Assembly: GCF_018332655.1 (NCBI RefSeq)
Contig: NZ_BOQL01000056.1
Coordinates: forward strand, 1 to 48,856
Origin: Actinoplanes auranticolor
GTDB lineage: Bacteria > Actinomycetota > Actinomycetes > Mycobacteriales > Micromonosporaceae
Direction of reading: 5' to 3'
Length of the DNA stretch: 48,856 nucleotides
Shown one piece after another: positions 16,227 through 24,793 of the stretch. The number at the start of each line of letters is the position of its first letter. Within the stretch, counting starts at the first letter, position 1. The notes under the pieces are model-generated. The model had not been told where the DNA came from, did not search any database, and saw only the letters and a program-made list of their open reading frames with translations. The translations under genes and the position numbers were made by a program.

Positions 16227-16841
16227 ATGGCTAACCTGTCGGCGGGCGCACCGCCACGCCGGACTCAGGCGCAGCGGCGGGCCGCGACCAAGAATGTGGT
16301 CTTGGAGGCCACGATCGACTGCCTGGTGCAAGACGGCTACCACCGGTTGACGACTGGCCGCGTCGCGGATCGGGCGGGTGTCTCCCGGGGGGCGCAGCTG
16401 CATCAGTATCCGACCCGGCAACAGCTGGTCGTGGCTGCCATCGAGCACCTCACCGAACTGCGGGCTGCGGAGTTGCGTGCCGCCGCGGATCGGTTACCCT
16501 CCGGAGCCGATCGAACGACCGCCGTACTGGACCTACTCTGGTCGCAGTTCTCTGGACGGTTGTTTCAGGCCGGGGTCGAGCTTCTCGCGGCGGGGCGAAC
16601 CGACGCCGCGCTTCGGGAGGCGTTAGTTCCGTTCGAGCGGCAACTGCGCCGCATCAACCGCGGTGTGCTGGCCCAGCTTTTCGGTCCGGAAGTGACCGAG
16701 CACCCGGACTACCGTGAGATCGTCGGCCTGGTGGTCAACGCCATCTATGGGGCAGCGCTACTGCGGGTGGTCCAACCGAATCTGAACCTCAACCCCCAAC
16801 GCGACCTGCTCGAACGCATGGTGCGCATGCTACTGGGATAG
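16227..16841 (+). CDS. TetR-family transcriptional regulator
   Basis: This is a 204-residue protein starting at an ATG at 16227 with no Shine-Dalgarno sequence; a leaderless transcript is plausible. The HTH domain is at ~15-65 (RRAATKNVVLEATIDCLVQD, GYHRLTTGRVADRAGVSRGA, QLHQYPTRQQLVVAAI). The QLHQYP element resembles TetR subgroups with a C-terminal domain of the TetR_C_33 kind. A helical ligand domain follows, ending in LLERMVRMLLG. Its stop is only six bases from the stop of the convergent P450 gene, so the two transcripts converge. It may regulate the P450 or neighbouring enzymes, but no operator is obvious. Confidence 0.9.
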   Translation: MANLSAGAPPRRTQAQRRAATKNVVLEATIDCLVQDGYHRLTTGRVADRAGVSRGAQLHQYPTRQQLVVAAIEHLTELRAAELRAAADRLPSGADRTTAVLDLLWSQFSGRLFQAGVELLAAGRTDAALREALVPFERQLRRINRGVLAQLFGPEVTEHPDYREIVGLVVNAIYGAALLRVVQPNLNLNPQRDLLERMVRMLLG

Positions 16842-16847
16842 GACGCC

Positions 16848-18086
16848 CTACTCCATCCGCAGCGGCAGCCGGCTCAGGCCCCAGATCGTCATGAACGCCT
16901 GCCGCTCCGGTGGGCCAGCCAGCTCGATGGTGTGAAAGCGACGCAGCAGCTCGGTGAAGACCATCCGCGCCTCCAGCCGGGCGAGCCCGGCTCCCAGGCA
17001 GTAGTGGATGCCGTTGCCGAAGCTCAGTGGCGGCGCCTCGGCGCGCCTGAGGATCAGCCGTTGCGGCTCGGTAAAGACTCGCGGGTCGTGGTTGGCGGCA
17101 CCGAGGACCACGAGCAGGAACCGGTTCTCCGGAACGATCGTGCCGTCGGGTAGGACGATCTCCGCGCTGGTGACCCTGCTGGAGGCCTGGACCGGCGAGT
17201 CGTAGCGCAGCATCTCCTCAACGGCCGACGCCATCATCGACGGGTCCGCGCGCAGCGCTGCGAGCTGGTCCGGATTTTCCAGCAGGGCCAGCATGCCGTT
17301 GCCGATGAGGTTGGTGGTCGTCTCGAATCCGGCGGTGAACAGCTGCACCAGCGTGGCCACCAGCTCATTCTCGCTGAGCCGGTCGTCGTCGTCGCGTGCG
17401 CTGATCAACGCGGAGGTCAGATCTTCGCACGGGCGTGTCCGGCGTTCCCGGACCAAGTCCTTGAAGTATGCCTCGAGGGCGTCCGCGGCAACGTCGGCTG
17501 CGGACAGGTCGCCGCTGTCGGCCAACGGCTCAACCACGGCATTGAGGTCACGCACCATCTGCTGGAAGCCCGGCTGTTCCGCGGCCGGAACCCCGAGCAT
17601 CCTGCCGATCACCGCGACCGGCAGCCGGAACGCGAGCCCCGCCATGAGGTCGACGACCGCACCGTCGGCGGCGCGCTCGGCGAGGTCATCCATCTGGCTG
17701 GTGAGCAGCTCCGTGATCGCCGGCGCCAGCCCGGTGACCGACCGCGGGGTGAACGCCTTGCTGACCAGGCGCCGCAGGCGGGTGTGGTCCGGCGGGTCGA
17801 CCATCAGCATCGTGCGGCCGATAAGCCGTCGCGACGAGTGTTCCTCGACGCGCGGCAAAATCGATCGGCCGTCCGGCCGGTTACGCCTGGCCGCGGGGTG
17901 GCGTAGCACCGCGTCGGCCGCACGGTAACCCGTAACCAGCCGGCCCACGAGCCGGGACCGGTGAAACTCGCCGAGCCCGTGCAGCTCGGTGTACAGGGCA
18001 CCCATTTGGCTACGGCCCTGCGGCGTGAGGACGTCCGCGAAGATCTCATCGGCCGTGCGGTCTGAGCGGTCGACATCAGTCACCAT
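16848..18086 (-). CDS. Cytochrome P450 (bacterial, CYP105/107-like class)
   Basis: The gene gives 412 residues, standard for soluble class I P450s. I start at the ATG at 18086 because the upstream TTG extension has no ribosome binding site. Motifs include helix C HTRLRRLVSKAFTPRSV, the I-helix oxygen-binding AGFETTTNLIGNGM, the E-x-x-R of VEEMLRYDSPVQ, and the heme loop FGNGIHYCLGAGLARLEA with the axial Cys. It would hydroxylate a small molecule using electrons from a ferredoxin, but no ferredoxin gene is adjacent. The divergent AraC gene starts about 250 bases away and is the natural candidate regulator. Confidence 0.95.
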   Translation of the reverse strand: MVTDVDRSDRTADEIFADVLTPQGRSQMGALYTELHGLGEFHRSRLVGRLVTGYRAADAVLRHPAARRNRPDGRSILPRVEEHSSRRLIGRTMLMVDPPDHTRLRRLVSKAFTPRSVTGLAPAITELLTSQMDDLAERAADGAVVDLMAGLAFRLPVAVIGRMLGVPAAEQPGFQQMVRDLNAVVEPLADSGDLSAADVAADALEAYFKDLVRERRTRPCEDLTSALISARDDDDRLSENELVATLVQLFTAGFETTTNLIGNGMLALLENPDQLAALRADPSMMASAVEEMLRYDSPVQASSRVTSAEIVLPDGTIVPENRFLLVVLGAANHDPRVFTEPQRLILRRAEAPPLSFGNGIHYCLGAGLARLEARMVFTELLRRFHTIELAGPPERQAFMTIWGLSRLPLRME

Positions 18087-18133
18087 GGTCAAACAGTCCC
18101 AGTCCCGCAAGATACAGTCAACCCTGCTTGTAA

Positions 18134-18151
18134 GTCATGGGCGTAGGTCAT
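18134..18151. promoter_or_regulatory. Direct GTCAT repeat in the P450/AraC gap
   Basis: Two GTCAT motifs spaced 13 bases apart (18134-18138 and 18147-18151) lie between the divergent P450 and AraC genes. AraC-family proteins often bind direct repeats about one helical turn apart, so this could be its site. The evidence is thin. Confidence 0.25.
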
Positions 18152-18334
18152 AATGTGCTCACCAGCAGCTGTGGCCGAAGTCGCGCCGCTGCCCGCCTAG
18201 TCGATCCGTCGACGGGCTTCGCCGGGCCGGTTGGCGCAACCCGTACTAGTGCCGTAGGGGTGGGTGTGGCGGCGTATCCTGATCTTCATCGATCCCGCGC
18301 AGCGGTGGCCCCTCGTCGGCAGAACGCCACGGTC

Positions 18335-19357
18335 GTGAGCCAGCACAGGATCGACCAGTGGACGGCGGTCCTGGCGGATTCGTATTTGATCGTGCGGGTG
18401 GATCCGCCGGGCCGGACGGCCGATGTTCTGGACACTGCTATGGAACTGCACAGCTTGGGCGTGTTCGCTGCGCTGGACAGCAACGGTGGCCAGGGGATCC
18501 GCTCCGTGTGGCGGCCGAGCGGTCCGATGGATCCGGCCAACACCATCGCGATGATGGTGGTCGAGTCCGGACGGGCGGTGGCGGAGTATGAGCAGCGCAG
18601 TTTCGTTGTCGTGCCCGGCGATGTCGTGTTCTGGGATGGTGGGGTGCCGCTCGCCCTCGAGGTGACGGAGACGGTACGGCGGCGGATCCTGTTGTTTCCC
18701 AGGGCCTCGGCCGTGCGGTTCTGCCCTCGGTACGAAACCCTGCTGGGCCGGGCGATCGCGGGCCGCGGTGAGCTGATTGGCACCCTGTTCGAAGTGGTGG
18801 ATCTGCTCCGTCCGCGGTTGGGGGAGATGGCCGTGACGGTGCGCCAGGCCGCCGCGAACCTGCTCGCACAGCTCGTCTCGGGACTCGATCCGGAAGCCGG
18901 CCGGCCGAACAGCGAGCCAATGCTGGAGGCGATCCTGCGCCACATCGACGACCACCTCGGTGATGCCGACCTCAGGCCGGCTGGAATCGCTGCCGCGCAC
19001 AACATCTCGGTCCGGACCCTGTACTCGTTGTTCGCCGAGGTCGGCTCGCCGGTCAGCGCCTACATCAGGCAGCGCCGGCTCAGCCGCAGCTACCACGATG
19101 TATTGCACGATGACGGCGAGTCGATGGGGGTGATAGCGCGTCGCTGGGGATTCACGAACGCGGCCCAGTTCAGCCGGCTCTTTCGTGAGCGGTACGGAAT
19201 CCCGCCGAGCCATCTACGTGGGCTGCGGAACCCCATCGGATTGAACGTCCCGGCCGACCGGCAACCCAAGAGCACCCGCGGGCAGACAAACTCCTATGGT
19301 TCGAGGGTCTTCCGTGGCCCACCCGGACGGCTTGAAGTAGTCCCACCAGTCGAGTGA
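18335..19357 (+). CDS. AraC-family transcriptional regulator
   Basis: The product has about 340 residues from a GTG at 18335. The frame is open back to 18137, but the extra residues are Arg/Ala-rich with no domain. Residues ~20-200 form an AraC_binding_2-like sensor (FAALDSNGGQGIRSVWRP, then RSFVVVPGDVVFWDGGVPLA). The C-terminal ~100 residues form a complete double-HTH domain: LEAILRHIDDHLGDADLRPA, HNISVRTLYSLFAEVGSPVS, YIRQRRLSRS, MGVIARRWGFTNAAQFSRLF and RERYGIPPSHLR. It is divergent from the P450 gene, which it probably controls. Confidence 0.85.
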   Translation: MSQHRIDQWTAVLADSYLIVRVDPPGRTADVLDTAMELHSLGVFAALDSNGGQGIRSVWRPSGPMDPANTIAMMVVESGRAVAEYEQRSFVVVPGDVVFWDGGVPLALEVTETVRRRILLFPRASAVRFCPRYETLLGRAIAGRGELIGTLFEVVDLLRPRLGEMAVTVRQAAANLLAQLVSGLDPEAGRPNSEPMLEAILRHIDDHLGDADLRPAGIAAAHNISVRTLYSLFAEVGSPVSAYIRQRRLSRSYHDVLHDDGESMGVIARRWGFTNAAQFSRLFRERYGIPPSHLRGLRNPIGLNVPADRQPKSTRGQTNSYGSRVFRGPPGRLEVVPPVE

Positions 19358-19429
19358 ATCGGATTTTGTGACGGCCTGATGTGGCCCCAACGGGCCGGGA
19401 ACGGGAGTATCGACTCTCCGTAGTGGAGG

Positions 19430-19625
19430 CCGTCGGGTGGCCCGTTCGCGTGTGGAGTTGTTCGAGGCGATTCGCCGGGGCTACCGGCGGGCGTCTCACT
19501 TCGTGGTCTCGCGGAGCGGTATGGGGTGCATCGGCGGGTGGTGCGGCAGGCGGTCGATTCGGCGGATCCGCCGCCGGCGCGGAAGGCGCCGGCGCGGGCG
19601 GCGCCGAGGCTGGAGCCGTTCAAGG
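19430..19625 (+). pseudogene. IS21-family IstA transposase remnant (N-terminal part)
   Basis: The plus strand reads RSRVELFEAIRRGYR in one frame. After a frame change it reads AERYGVHRRVVRQAVDSADP and ARKAPARAAPRLEPF. IS21 IstA proteins begin exactly so (RVELFE-x-IRRD, then an HTH LA-x-R-x-GVHRRTVR-x-A, then PPPRK-x-P-x-R-x-x-P-x-L-x-PF). After LEPF the reading passes into a serine-recombinase fragment. The catalytic core is missing. Confidence 0.65.
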
Positions 19626-19890
19626 CAAGAAGGCAACGCAGGCGCGCCTCGGTCTGACCGAAGCGCCGCCACAGCGAATGAGCGAGGAACAGGTCGCGGC
19701 AGTCGTGGAAGCCTTCGGCGGGTTACTCGGTCTGCTTCGACAGGCAGAGCCGCATGACCGCGCGGAGATCTACACGCGCATTGGCCTGCGGATGAACTAC
19801 CGTCCGGGCACCGAGACGGTGCTCGCAGAGGTTCGATCGACTAACGCCGATCGTTTACCGATGCGGTGTTTGAGAGGGACTTGAACCCCA
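19626..19890 (+). pseudogene. Serine recombinase C-terminal remnant
   Basis: The plus strand reads KATQARLGLTEAPPQRMSEE, then QVAAVVEAFGGLLGLLRQAE, PHDRAEIYTRIGLRMNYRPG and TETVLAEVRS. This is the C-terminal region of large serine recombinases: MT-x-E-x-I-x-x-LV-x-x-x-G-x-x-x-x-L-x-x-ADP-x-DRAEVY-x-x-LGL-x-x-x-Y-x-P. The catalytic resolvase domain is absent. The 3' end reads into a tRNA-T-arm-like sequence, as many actinobacterial element recombinases do. Confidence 0.65.
19870..19889 (-). other. tRNA 3'-end-like sequence, possible old attachment site
   Basis: On the minus strand ggggttcaagtccctctca has the form of a T-arm and acceptor-stem start of a tRNA gene. The complete cloverleaf is not present. 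Integrative elements often leave the last 20-50 bases of a tRNA gene beside their recombinase gene, so this may be an old att sequence. Confidence 0.35.
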
Positions 19891-20093
19891 ACGAACGCAC
19901 TGCCACTGACCTAGGATAACACTATCTGTCCGGGTATGACACCGTCAAACTTGTAGCCCTGTGTGGCTGATTGTGGCCTGCGCGCTCAAGTGGTGTTCCC
20001 CGCGGGAACACCGATGATCTTGGAACCGGAGTCCATCCCTCGTCGTCCAGGATGAGGCGCCGGCGCAGTTGACTGGTCCGACAGCGGTCGTGC

Positions 20094-20606
20094 TCAGCCG
20101 CGTTCCCACACGGCGACGGCATCCCCGTCGGGTTGCGCCACCCAGCCCAGGGCCTCAGGTCGTGCGGGGGTGCCGGTGAACGTCAGGGTGAGCGCGGCGG
20201 TGCCGGCCCCGAACCGTACCGGCTTGCTCTGCTCCGCCTCATTCTCCCAGCCCTGGGCGTCGTAGAGGATGAACATCGCCGGGTCGACGATGATCGGACG
20301 GGTGGCGGTGACCTCGAGGACGGCCGTGGCGGAGTGAGCCGACCAGGTGGTCGAGGCGAGCGTCACGGTGGCGACCGGAGTGGACCTGCGGGTGACGGTG
20401 ACAATGCGGCCGTTCTGCGCGAACGCGAGCGACGGGTCGCTGTCCTTGATCGCCGGAGGTGCTGGCACGGCCACGCTCGCCATCGGGGTGGAGGCGACCA
20501 CGGCCGGCACGGGCTGCTGGCCCGCCGAAGCGACCCCGATGGAGTTGAGCGACGCGGCAGCCGCCAGACCGATGACCACGAACGCAACGCCAAGGGGCTT
20601 CTTCAT
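20094..20606 (-). CDS. Secreted protein of unknown function
   Basis: The gene encodes 170 residues from an ATG at 20606. The signal peptide is clear: MKKP, then a hydrophobic LGVAFVVIGLAAAASL, then ASAG cleavage near residue 29. A short Pro/Ala/Val linker precedes a beta-rich mature domain of about 115 residues (NGRIVTVTRRSTPVATVTLA, STTWSAHSATAVLEVTATRP, FILYDAQGWENEAEQSKPVR, GTAALTLTFTGTPARPEALG, WVAQPDGDAVAVWERG). This resembles an immunoglobulin-like fold of the kind found in DUF4352-type lipoproteins, but I cannot name the family. No cysteines are present. It stands alone among mobile-element debris. Confidence 0.8.
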   Translation of the reverse strand: MKKPLGVAFVVIGLAAAASLNSIGVASAGQQPVPAVVASTPMASVAVPAPPAIKDSDPSLAFAQNGRIVTVTRRSTPVATVTLASTTWSAHSATAVLEVTATRPIIVDPAMFILYDAQGWENEAEQSKPVRFGAGTAALTLTFTGTPARPEALGWVAQPDGDAVAVWERG

Positions 20607-21354
20607 GGCTCCACCCTATCGGGACCAATCTATTCCGCCGCCTCCGATCCCGAGAATCGGCCGGGAGCTCGCCGACCGGGAGCGGGAGAACGATGCCCGT
20701 GGGCGGCCCGCCGACCGAACCTCGATGACGAGACCGCCGCGTGGTGCTGTCCTGCCCAGCGGGACAGGAGCGATGGGATCGTCGCGGCTGTCGCTACGCG
20801 GCGTCCGGTAGCGGCATCGACCGGCCGTCGACGTTCAGCTGCACGTTTACCGACAACTTCGACACTCGGCTGCGTCTGTCCTCTCCCGCTCGGGCAGAAA
20901 GGACCGGAACGCAGCAGCACCGGGTCAGGACCCCAGGATGGGTACCTGGACCGGCGTCCGCATCCCAGGGATGCCACCGCGCGCTGCGGCGCATCGCGCC
21001 ATCAGCACCTCAGTCCAGCTGGTCGTCGTCAATCCCTGTCACCGGCCAGTGGACGCGACTGACCGGCCAACACCAACGATGGGATGAATCAGCGAGTCGC
21101 GTCGTCCTCACCGCGAGGCAAACCGACTCTGGCCAATATGGGCGTCGTCGTTGCAGTGAGGTGATCTGATCATGTCCGACACCACCACTCCCCCGGACCC
21201 GCATGACAGCCCGGACCTGTTCACTGCTTTGCTAATTAGGTGAGACGACAGAGAGGCGACACCATCAGCAAGCCCATCCTCTGGCCCACGGCGAAGCAGT
21301 CGCCGATGCCGCCGCCCGGTCCCCATTCCTGTACGAGCTCGGGGCCACCCAACG
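20607..21354. other. Gene-poor stretch
   Basis: About 750 bases have no recognisable gene on either strand. The first ~60 bases probably contain the promoter of the secreted-protein gene. The rest carries only low-complexity open frames without family patterns. Confidence 0.4.
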
Positions 21355-21440
21355 AAGACGGCATCGCCCGACTGAAACGCCACCGCGGTGTCGCCACCTG
21401 CTACGACAAGTTGGCCGTCCGCTTCCAAGCCGGGAGTGTC
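21355..21440 (+). pseudogene. IS5-type transposase C-terminal scrap
   Basis: The plus strand reads IARLKRHRGVATCYDKLAVR followed by FQAGSV. Many IS4/IS5-type transposases end with a LK-x-x-RG-x-ATRYDK-x-A-x-x-Y/F-x-x-x-V tail. Only this tail survives, and it runs into the terminal inverted-repeat sequence of an IS256 element. Confidence 0.55.
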
Positions 21441-21459
21441 AAGAAAAACGGTGTAACTC
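21434..21459. repeat. Terminal inverted-repeat end of an IS256-family element
   Basis: The sequence between 21434 and 21459 (gagtgtcaagaaaaacggtg...) lies just past the stop codon of the IS256 transposase. It resembles the terminal repeats of actinobacterial IS256 elements (G-[A/T]-GTGTCA-x-GAAAA-x-x-GTG-x-A-x-CTC). The matching repeat at the other end is not present, so only one end of the element survives. Confidence 0.55.
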
Positions 21460-21473
21460 GATCTTGTGATGGG

Positions 21474-22330
21474 TTAGTTGCGGCCTGCGGACAGGCGGCC
21501 TTCGAAGGCGAGGTCGAAGGCGTTGAGGGCGGGTTTCCAGCGCATCGTCCAGCGGCGGTGCCCGGCGCCGGTCGGGTCGAGGGCCATCACGGCGAGGTAG
21601 ACGCATTTCAGTGCGGCTTGCTCGTTCGGGAAGTGCCCGCGGGCCCGGACGGCCCGGCGGATGCGGGCGTTGACGCTCTCGATGGCGTTGGTTGAGCAGA
21701 CGACTTTGCGGATCTCGGCGTCGAACGCGAGGAACGGCACGAACTCGGCCCAGGCGTTCTCCCACAACCGGACGATGGCCGCGTACTTCTCACCCCAGGT
21801 CTCGGCGAACTCGAGGAACCGTTGCTCGGCGGCGGCCTCGGTGGGTGCGGTGTAGACCGGCTTCAGCGCTGCGGCGATGGCGTCCCAGTGCTGCCGGCCG
21901 GCGTACTTGAACGAGTTGCGCAGCAGATGGACCACACAGGTCTGGACCACCGTCTTGGGCCAGACGGTGTTGATCGCGTCGGGCAGCCCGGTCAGGCCGT
22001 CGCAGACGGCCATCAGCACGTCCTCGACACCACGATTCTTCAGCTCGGTGCACACCTGCAGCCAGAACTTGGCGCCCTCGCCGCCGTCGCCGGCCCACAG
22101 CCCGCCGATGTCGCGGGTGCCCTCGCCGGTGACCGCCAGAGCCACGTAGATCGGCCGATTCGCGACTTTTCCATCCCTGATCTTGACGTTGATCGCGTCC
22201 AGGAACACGACCGGATACACCTTGTCCAGGGGCCGGTTCTGCCACTCGGCCATGCCATCCATCACCTTGTCGGTGATCGTGGAGATTGCCTGCCGCGACA
22301 CCCACTGAAACCCGCGCGCAGAAACCGGGG
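21474..22330 (-). mobile_element. IS256-family transposase, 5'-truncated
   Basis: The open frame (275 residues from 22301) covers the catalytic two thirds of an IS256/mutator transposase, which normally has about 410 residues. It begins inside the HTH region (QWVSRQAISTITDKVMDGMA) and keeps PLDKVYPVVFLDAINVKIRD with the first catalytic Asp, DIGGLWAGDGGEGAKFW, VLMAVCDGLTGLPDAI with the second Asp, FAETWGEKYAAIVRLWENAW, and VCSTNAIESVNARIRRAVRA with the catalytic Glu. All three DDE residues remain, but the N-terminal DNA-binding half is lost, so it should be immobile. The right end merges into DNA next to a histidine kinase gene. Confidence 0.85.
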
Positions 22331-22372
22331 CCCGAACCCCTGCCCAAACGGGACCGCTACTCGCGCTCAGAG

Positions 22373-24294
22373 TCAGGGTGTCGGCGGCACGATGGCGGAA
22401 TAGCGATCAAGCGGTACTTCAGCGCGGTCCGTGCTGACCGCTTCGGGCAAGGCGCATGGTGGTGATGACGTGGGGCGATGGCCGACCGCGTCCGCGGGCA
22501 GCGTGATGGTGAATCGAGTGCCGCCGCCCGGGTTGGCCTGAGCTTCGATGTGGCCGTGATGGCGCTCAATAATGCGGTGGCAGATCGCCAGCCCGAGACC
22601 GGTGCCGCTGTAGCCTTCGCTGCCGCGGGCACGCCGAAAGGCGTCGAAGACCGTGTCGTACTCGTCGTCGTTGATGCCGATCCCGCGGTCGGCGACGGTA
22701 ATCTGCCAAGCGTCGACGGTATGTCGCCGGGCGGAGATCTCGATACGGGCCGGCCGTCCGTGCGGGGTGTACTTGATCGCGTTGCCGATCAGGTTGTCGA
22801 GGACCTGACGCAGCATTCTGCCGTCACCGGCGACGGTGGGCAGGGCGCCGACGTCGATGCCAGGCGGTCCTCCGAGTCCAGGTGCGAAAGGCGTTCGGTG
22901 ACGATCTCCGCGGTCAGGGCGGCGAGGTCGACCGGTTCCCGGCGTATCTCGGCATTCTCCGCAGTGGCGTAAGCCAGCAGGTCGTCGATGAGATCGGACA
23001 TGCGGCGCAGCCCCGACTCGACGCGGTGCAGGTAATAGCCGGTTGAGTCGTCGAGGGAGTCGCGGACGTCGTCGCGCAGCAGCGCAAGGTAGCCAGTGGT
23101 GGCGGACAACGGCGAGCGCAGGTCGTGCGCGACCACACCGGCGAAACCGGTCAGTTCGGCGTCGCGCCGGCGTAGCGCGGCCTCGACCTTCTCACGGCGG
23201 GTGATGTCCTCGTGCAGCGCGGCCGTGGCTTGCATCACGCGCTTGACGGCGCGGTCACGTGAGGTTGCCAGCACCACCACCAGGCCCGCGAGCAGCACGC
23301 TGATGATGAACCCGCCGGCTCCGACGGCCTGTACCAGCTGGCTCTGGCTACGCTCGATCAGCGCTGTGGTCGGCTGAACGGACAAGGTCCATCGCCGTTG
23401 AGCGACCTGAGCCGAGACCACGCGGGCCGGTCCGCTGTAAGGCTTGCCGGGAGGGCGCCATTCGGCGACGGGGATGCCGGGCCCGGCGGTGGAAGTGTCC
23501 AAGAGCTTGACACCCGCTTTGTCCTGGGCGACTCGTGACAGCACTTGCGACAGGAAGTCGCCGCCGCGTACGCCCATGAGCAGCCATCCGCGGACGCTGA
23601 TCGCGTCCGGCGCGGCGCCGACCTCGTACACCGGCGCGGTCAGCACGAACGACAGCTGCTGTTCGCCAGCCGGCGCTGCGCGATCGCGTAGCAGCACGTA
23701 GGTGCGACTCGCGGTCACCTGCCCGGTGTCGCGGGCCATGTTCATCGCCTCGACCGCCTCGGGTGAGGCTGCCGTATCGACACCGAGAATGGCGGTGTCC
23801 GGGTCCAGGCTGCGGCTCAACACCACGAACCGGTGCTCGGCCGGGGTAGGTCGCGCCGGTACGAGGCTCAGCGTGGTGCTGCCCTGGCGCCGCCATTGCC
23901 GCTGCAGTTGCGCCACCTGGCCCGGCGGTGAAGCCACCACGAAGGAGATACCTGTCGCCCCGGAGAGCCGACCGCGGCTGACGGGCCGGGTGATGGCGGC
24001 GAAGTCCGCTGCGGTGAGGTCCTGCTGAGCACCGACCGCCGCCGCGACGTCGAGCAGAGCATTCACATATCGGCGCCCCTCGGTGGTCACCGCCGTGACA
24101 ATGGCATCGGTGCGTCCGTTCAGAGCCTCGGCCTGCACCCGACGCTCGGCTCGCTGCAGCCCAGTCACCGCTACTGCCGACATGGCCAGACCCCCTACCA
24201 GCACTGCCACAGCGAGCGCAATCCGCCACGCTCCGGGCAGCCTCGCGCGCCAGCCGGCAGCTCGGACATGCCAGATGCGCCCGATCTGCCCCAT
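22373..24294 (-). pseudogene. CHASE-domain sensor histidine kinase, broken by one frameshift
   Basis: Two adjacent frames join to one hybrid histidine kinase of about 640 residues. The first frame starts at an ATG at 24294 and holds an N-terminal TM helix (IALAVAVLVGGLAMSAVAV), an extracellular CHASE domain (ATGISFVVASPPG ... GWLLMGVRGGDFLSQVL), a second TM (GGFIISVLLAGLVVVLAT) and the H-box VAHDLRSPLSATTGYLAL. Near 22862 a one-base slip changes frame. The second frame carries the N-box DNLIGNAIKYTP, G1 DRGIGI and G2 GTGLGLAICHRI. All catalytic motifs are intact, so this is either a very recent frameshift or a sequencing or assembly error. No response regulator is adjacent. The IS256 remnant lies directly downstream. 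Confidence 0.85.
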
Positions 24295-24454
24295 GCTTAT
24301 CAGGCTAGGACCTGCATCCGACGCGCATGGCCGATTCGACGACCGAACAACAGCGCACTCGCACCGATCGGACGCCGGCCGATGCGATGATTCAGATGTC
24401 GGCGCCGGGCACCGCCCGGAGGGTTCGTGCAGAAGCCGCTCACAACAACTGTCC

Positions 24455-24640
24455 CCGACATTTTCGGACGCCGAACCGGACATCGCCGCATTGACTGCCG
24501 CGGTCGAACGGGAGGACCTGGCCGGCTGCGTGCAGAACATCGGCTGGCAGAACTGGCAGTGCACCCGCCGCAGCGGGCAGGTCCAGATCGGCATCGTCGG
24601 CCGTTCGCTGAGCCTCGAGGCGCTGCGCGTCCAGGTCTGA
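24455..24640 (+). pseudogene. ChW-repeat (clostridial hydrophobic W) protein remnant
   Basis: The plus strand reads CVQNIGWQNWQCTRRSGQVQ followed by GIVGRSLSLEALRVQV and a stop. This matches a single ChW repeat (H-x-Q-x-IGWQ-x-W-x-x-x-G-x-x-AGT-x-GRSLRLEAI-x-I). Such repeats occur in tandem in secreted proteins of actinobacteria and clostridia. No start codon with a ribosome binding site, signal peptide or second repeat is visible, so I take it as the leftover C-terminus of a larger secreted protein. Confidence 0.5.
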
Positions 24641-24793
24641 CCTTCTCCCCCATACGAATACGCCCGCGGAAGCCCTCCGACTTCCGCAGGCATACCCGTT
24701 GCTCAGCCGGCGGTCCCCGCCATCAGCACCGCCACCACCAGTGAGCGTCCGCGCCGCACACCGCACGTCAGGAAGCCCCGGGCGCCTGAAGAG

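Noticed and set aside
19870..19889. Possible complete tRNA gene
   Set aside because: Only a T-arm-like piece is present; no anticodon arm or D-arm can be folded around it.
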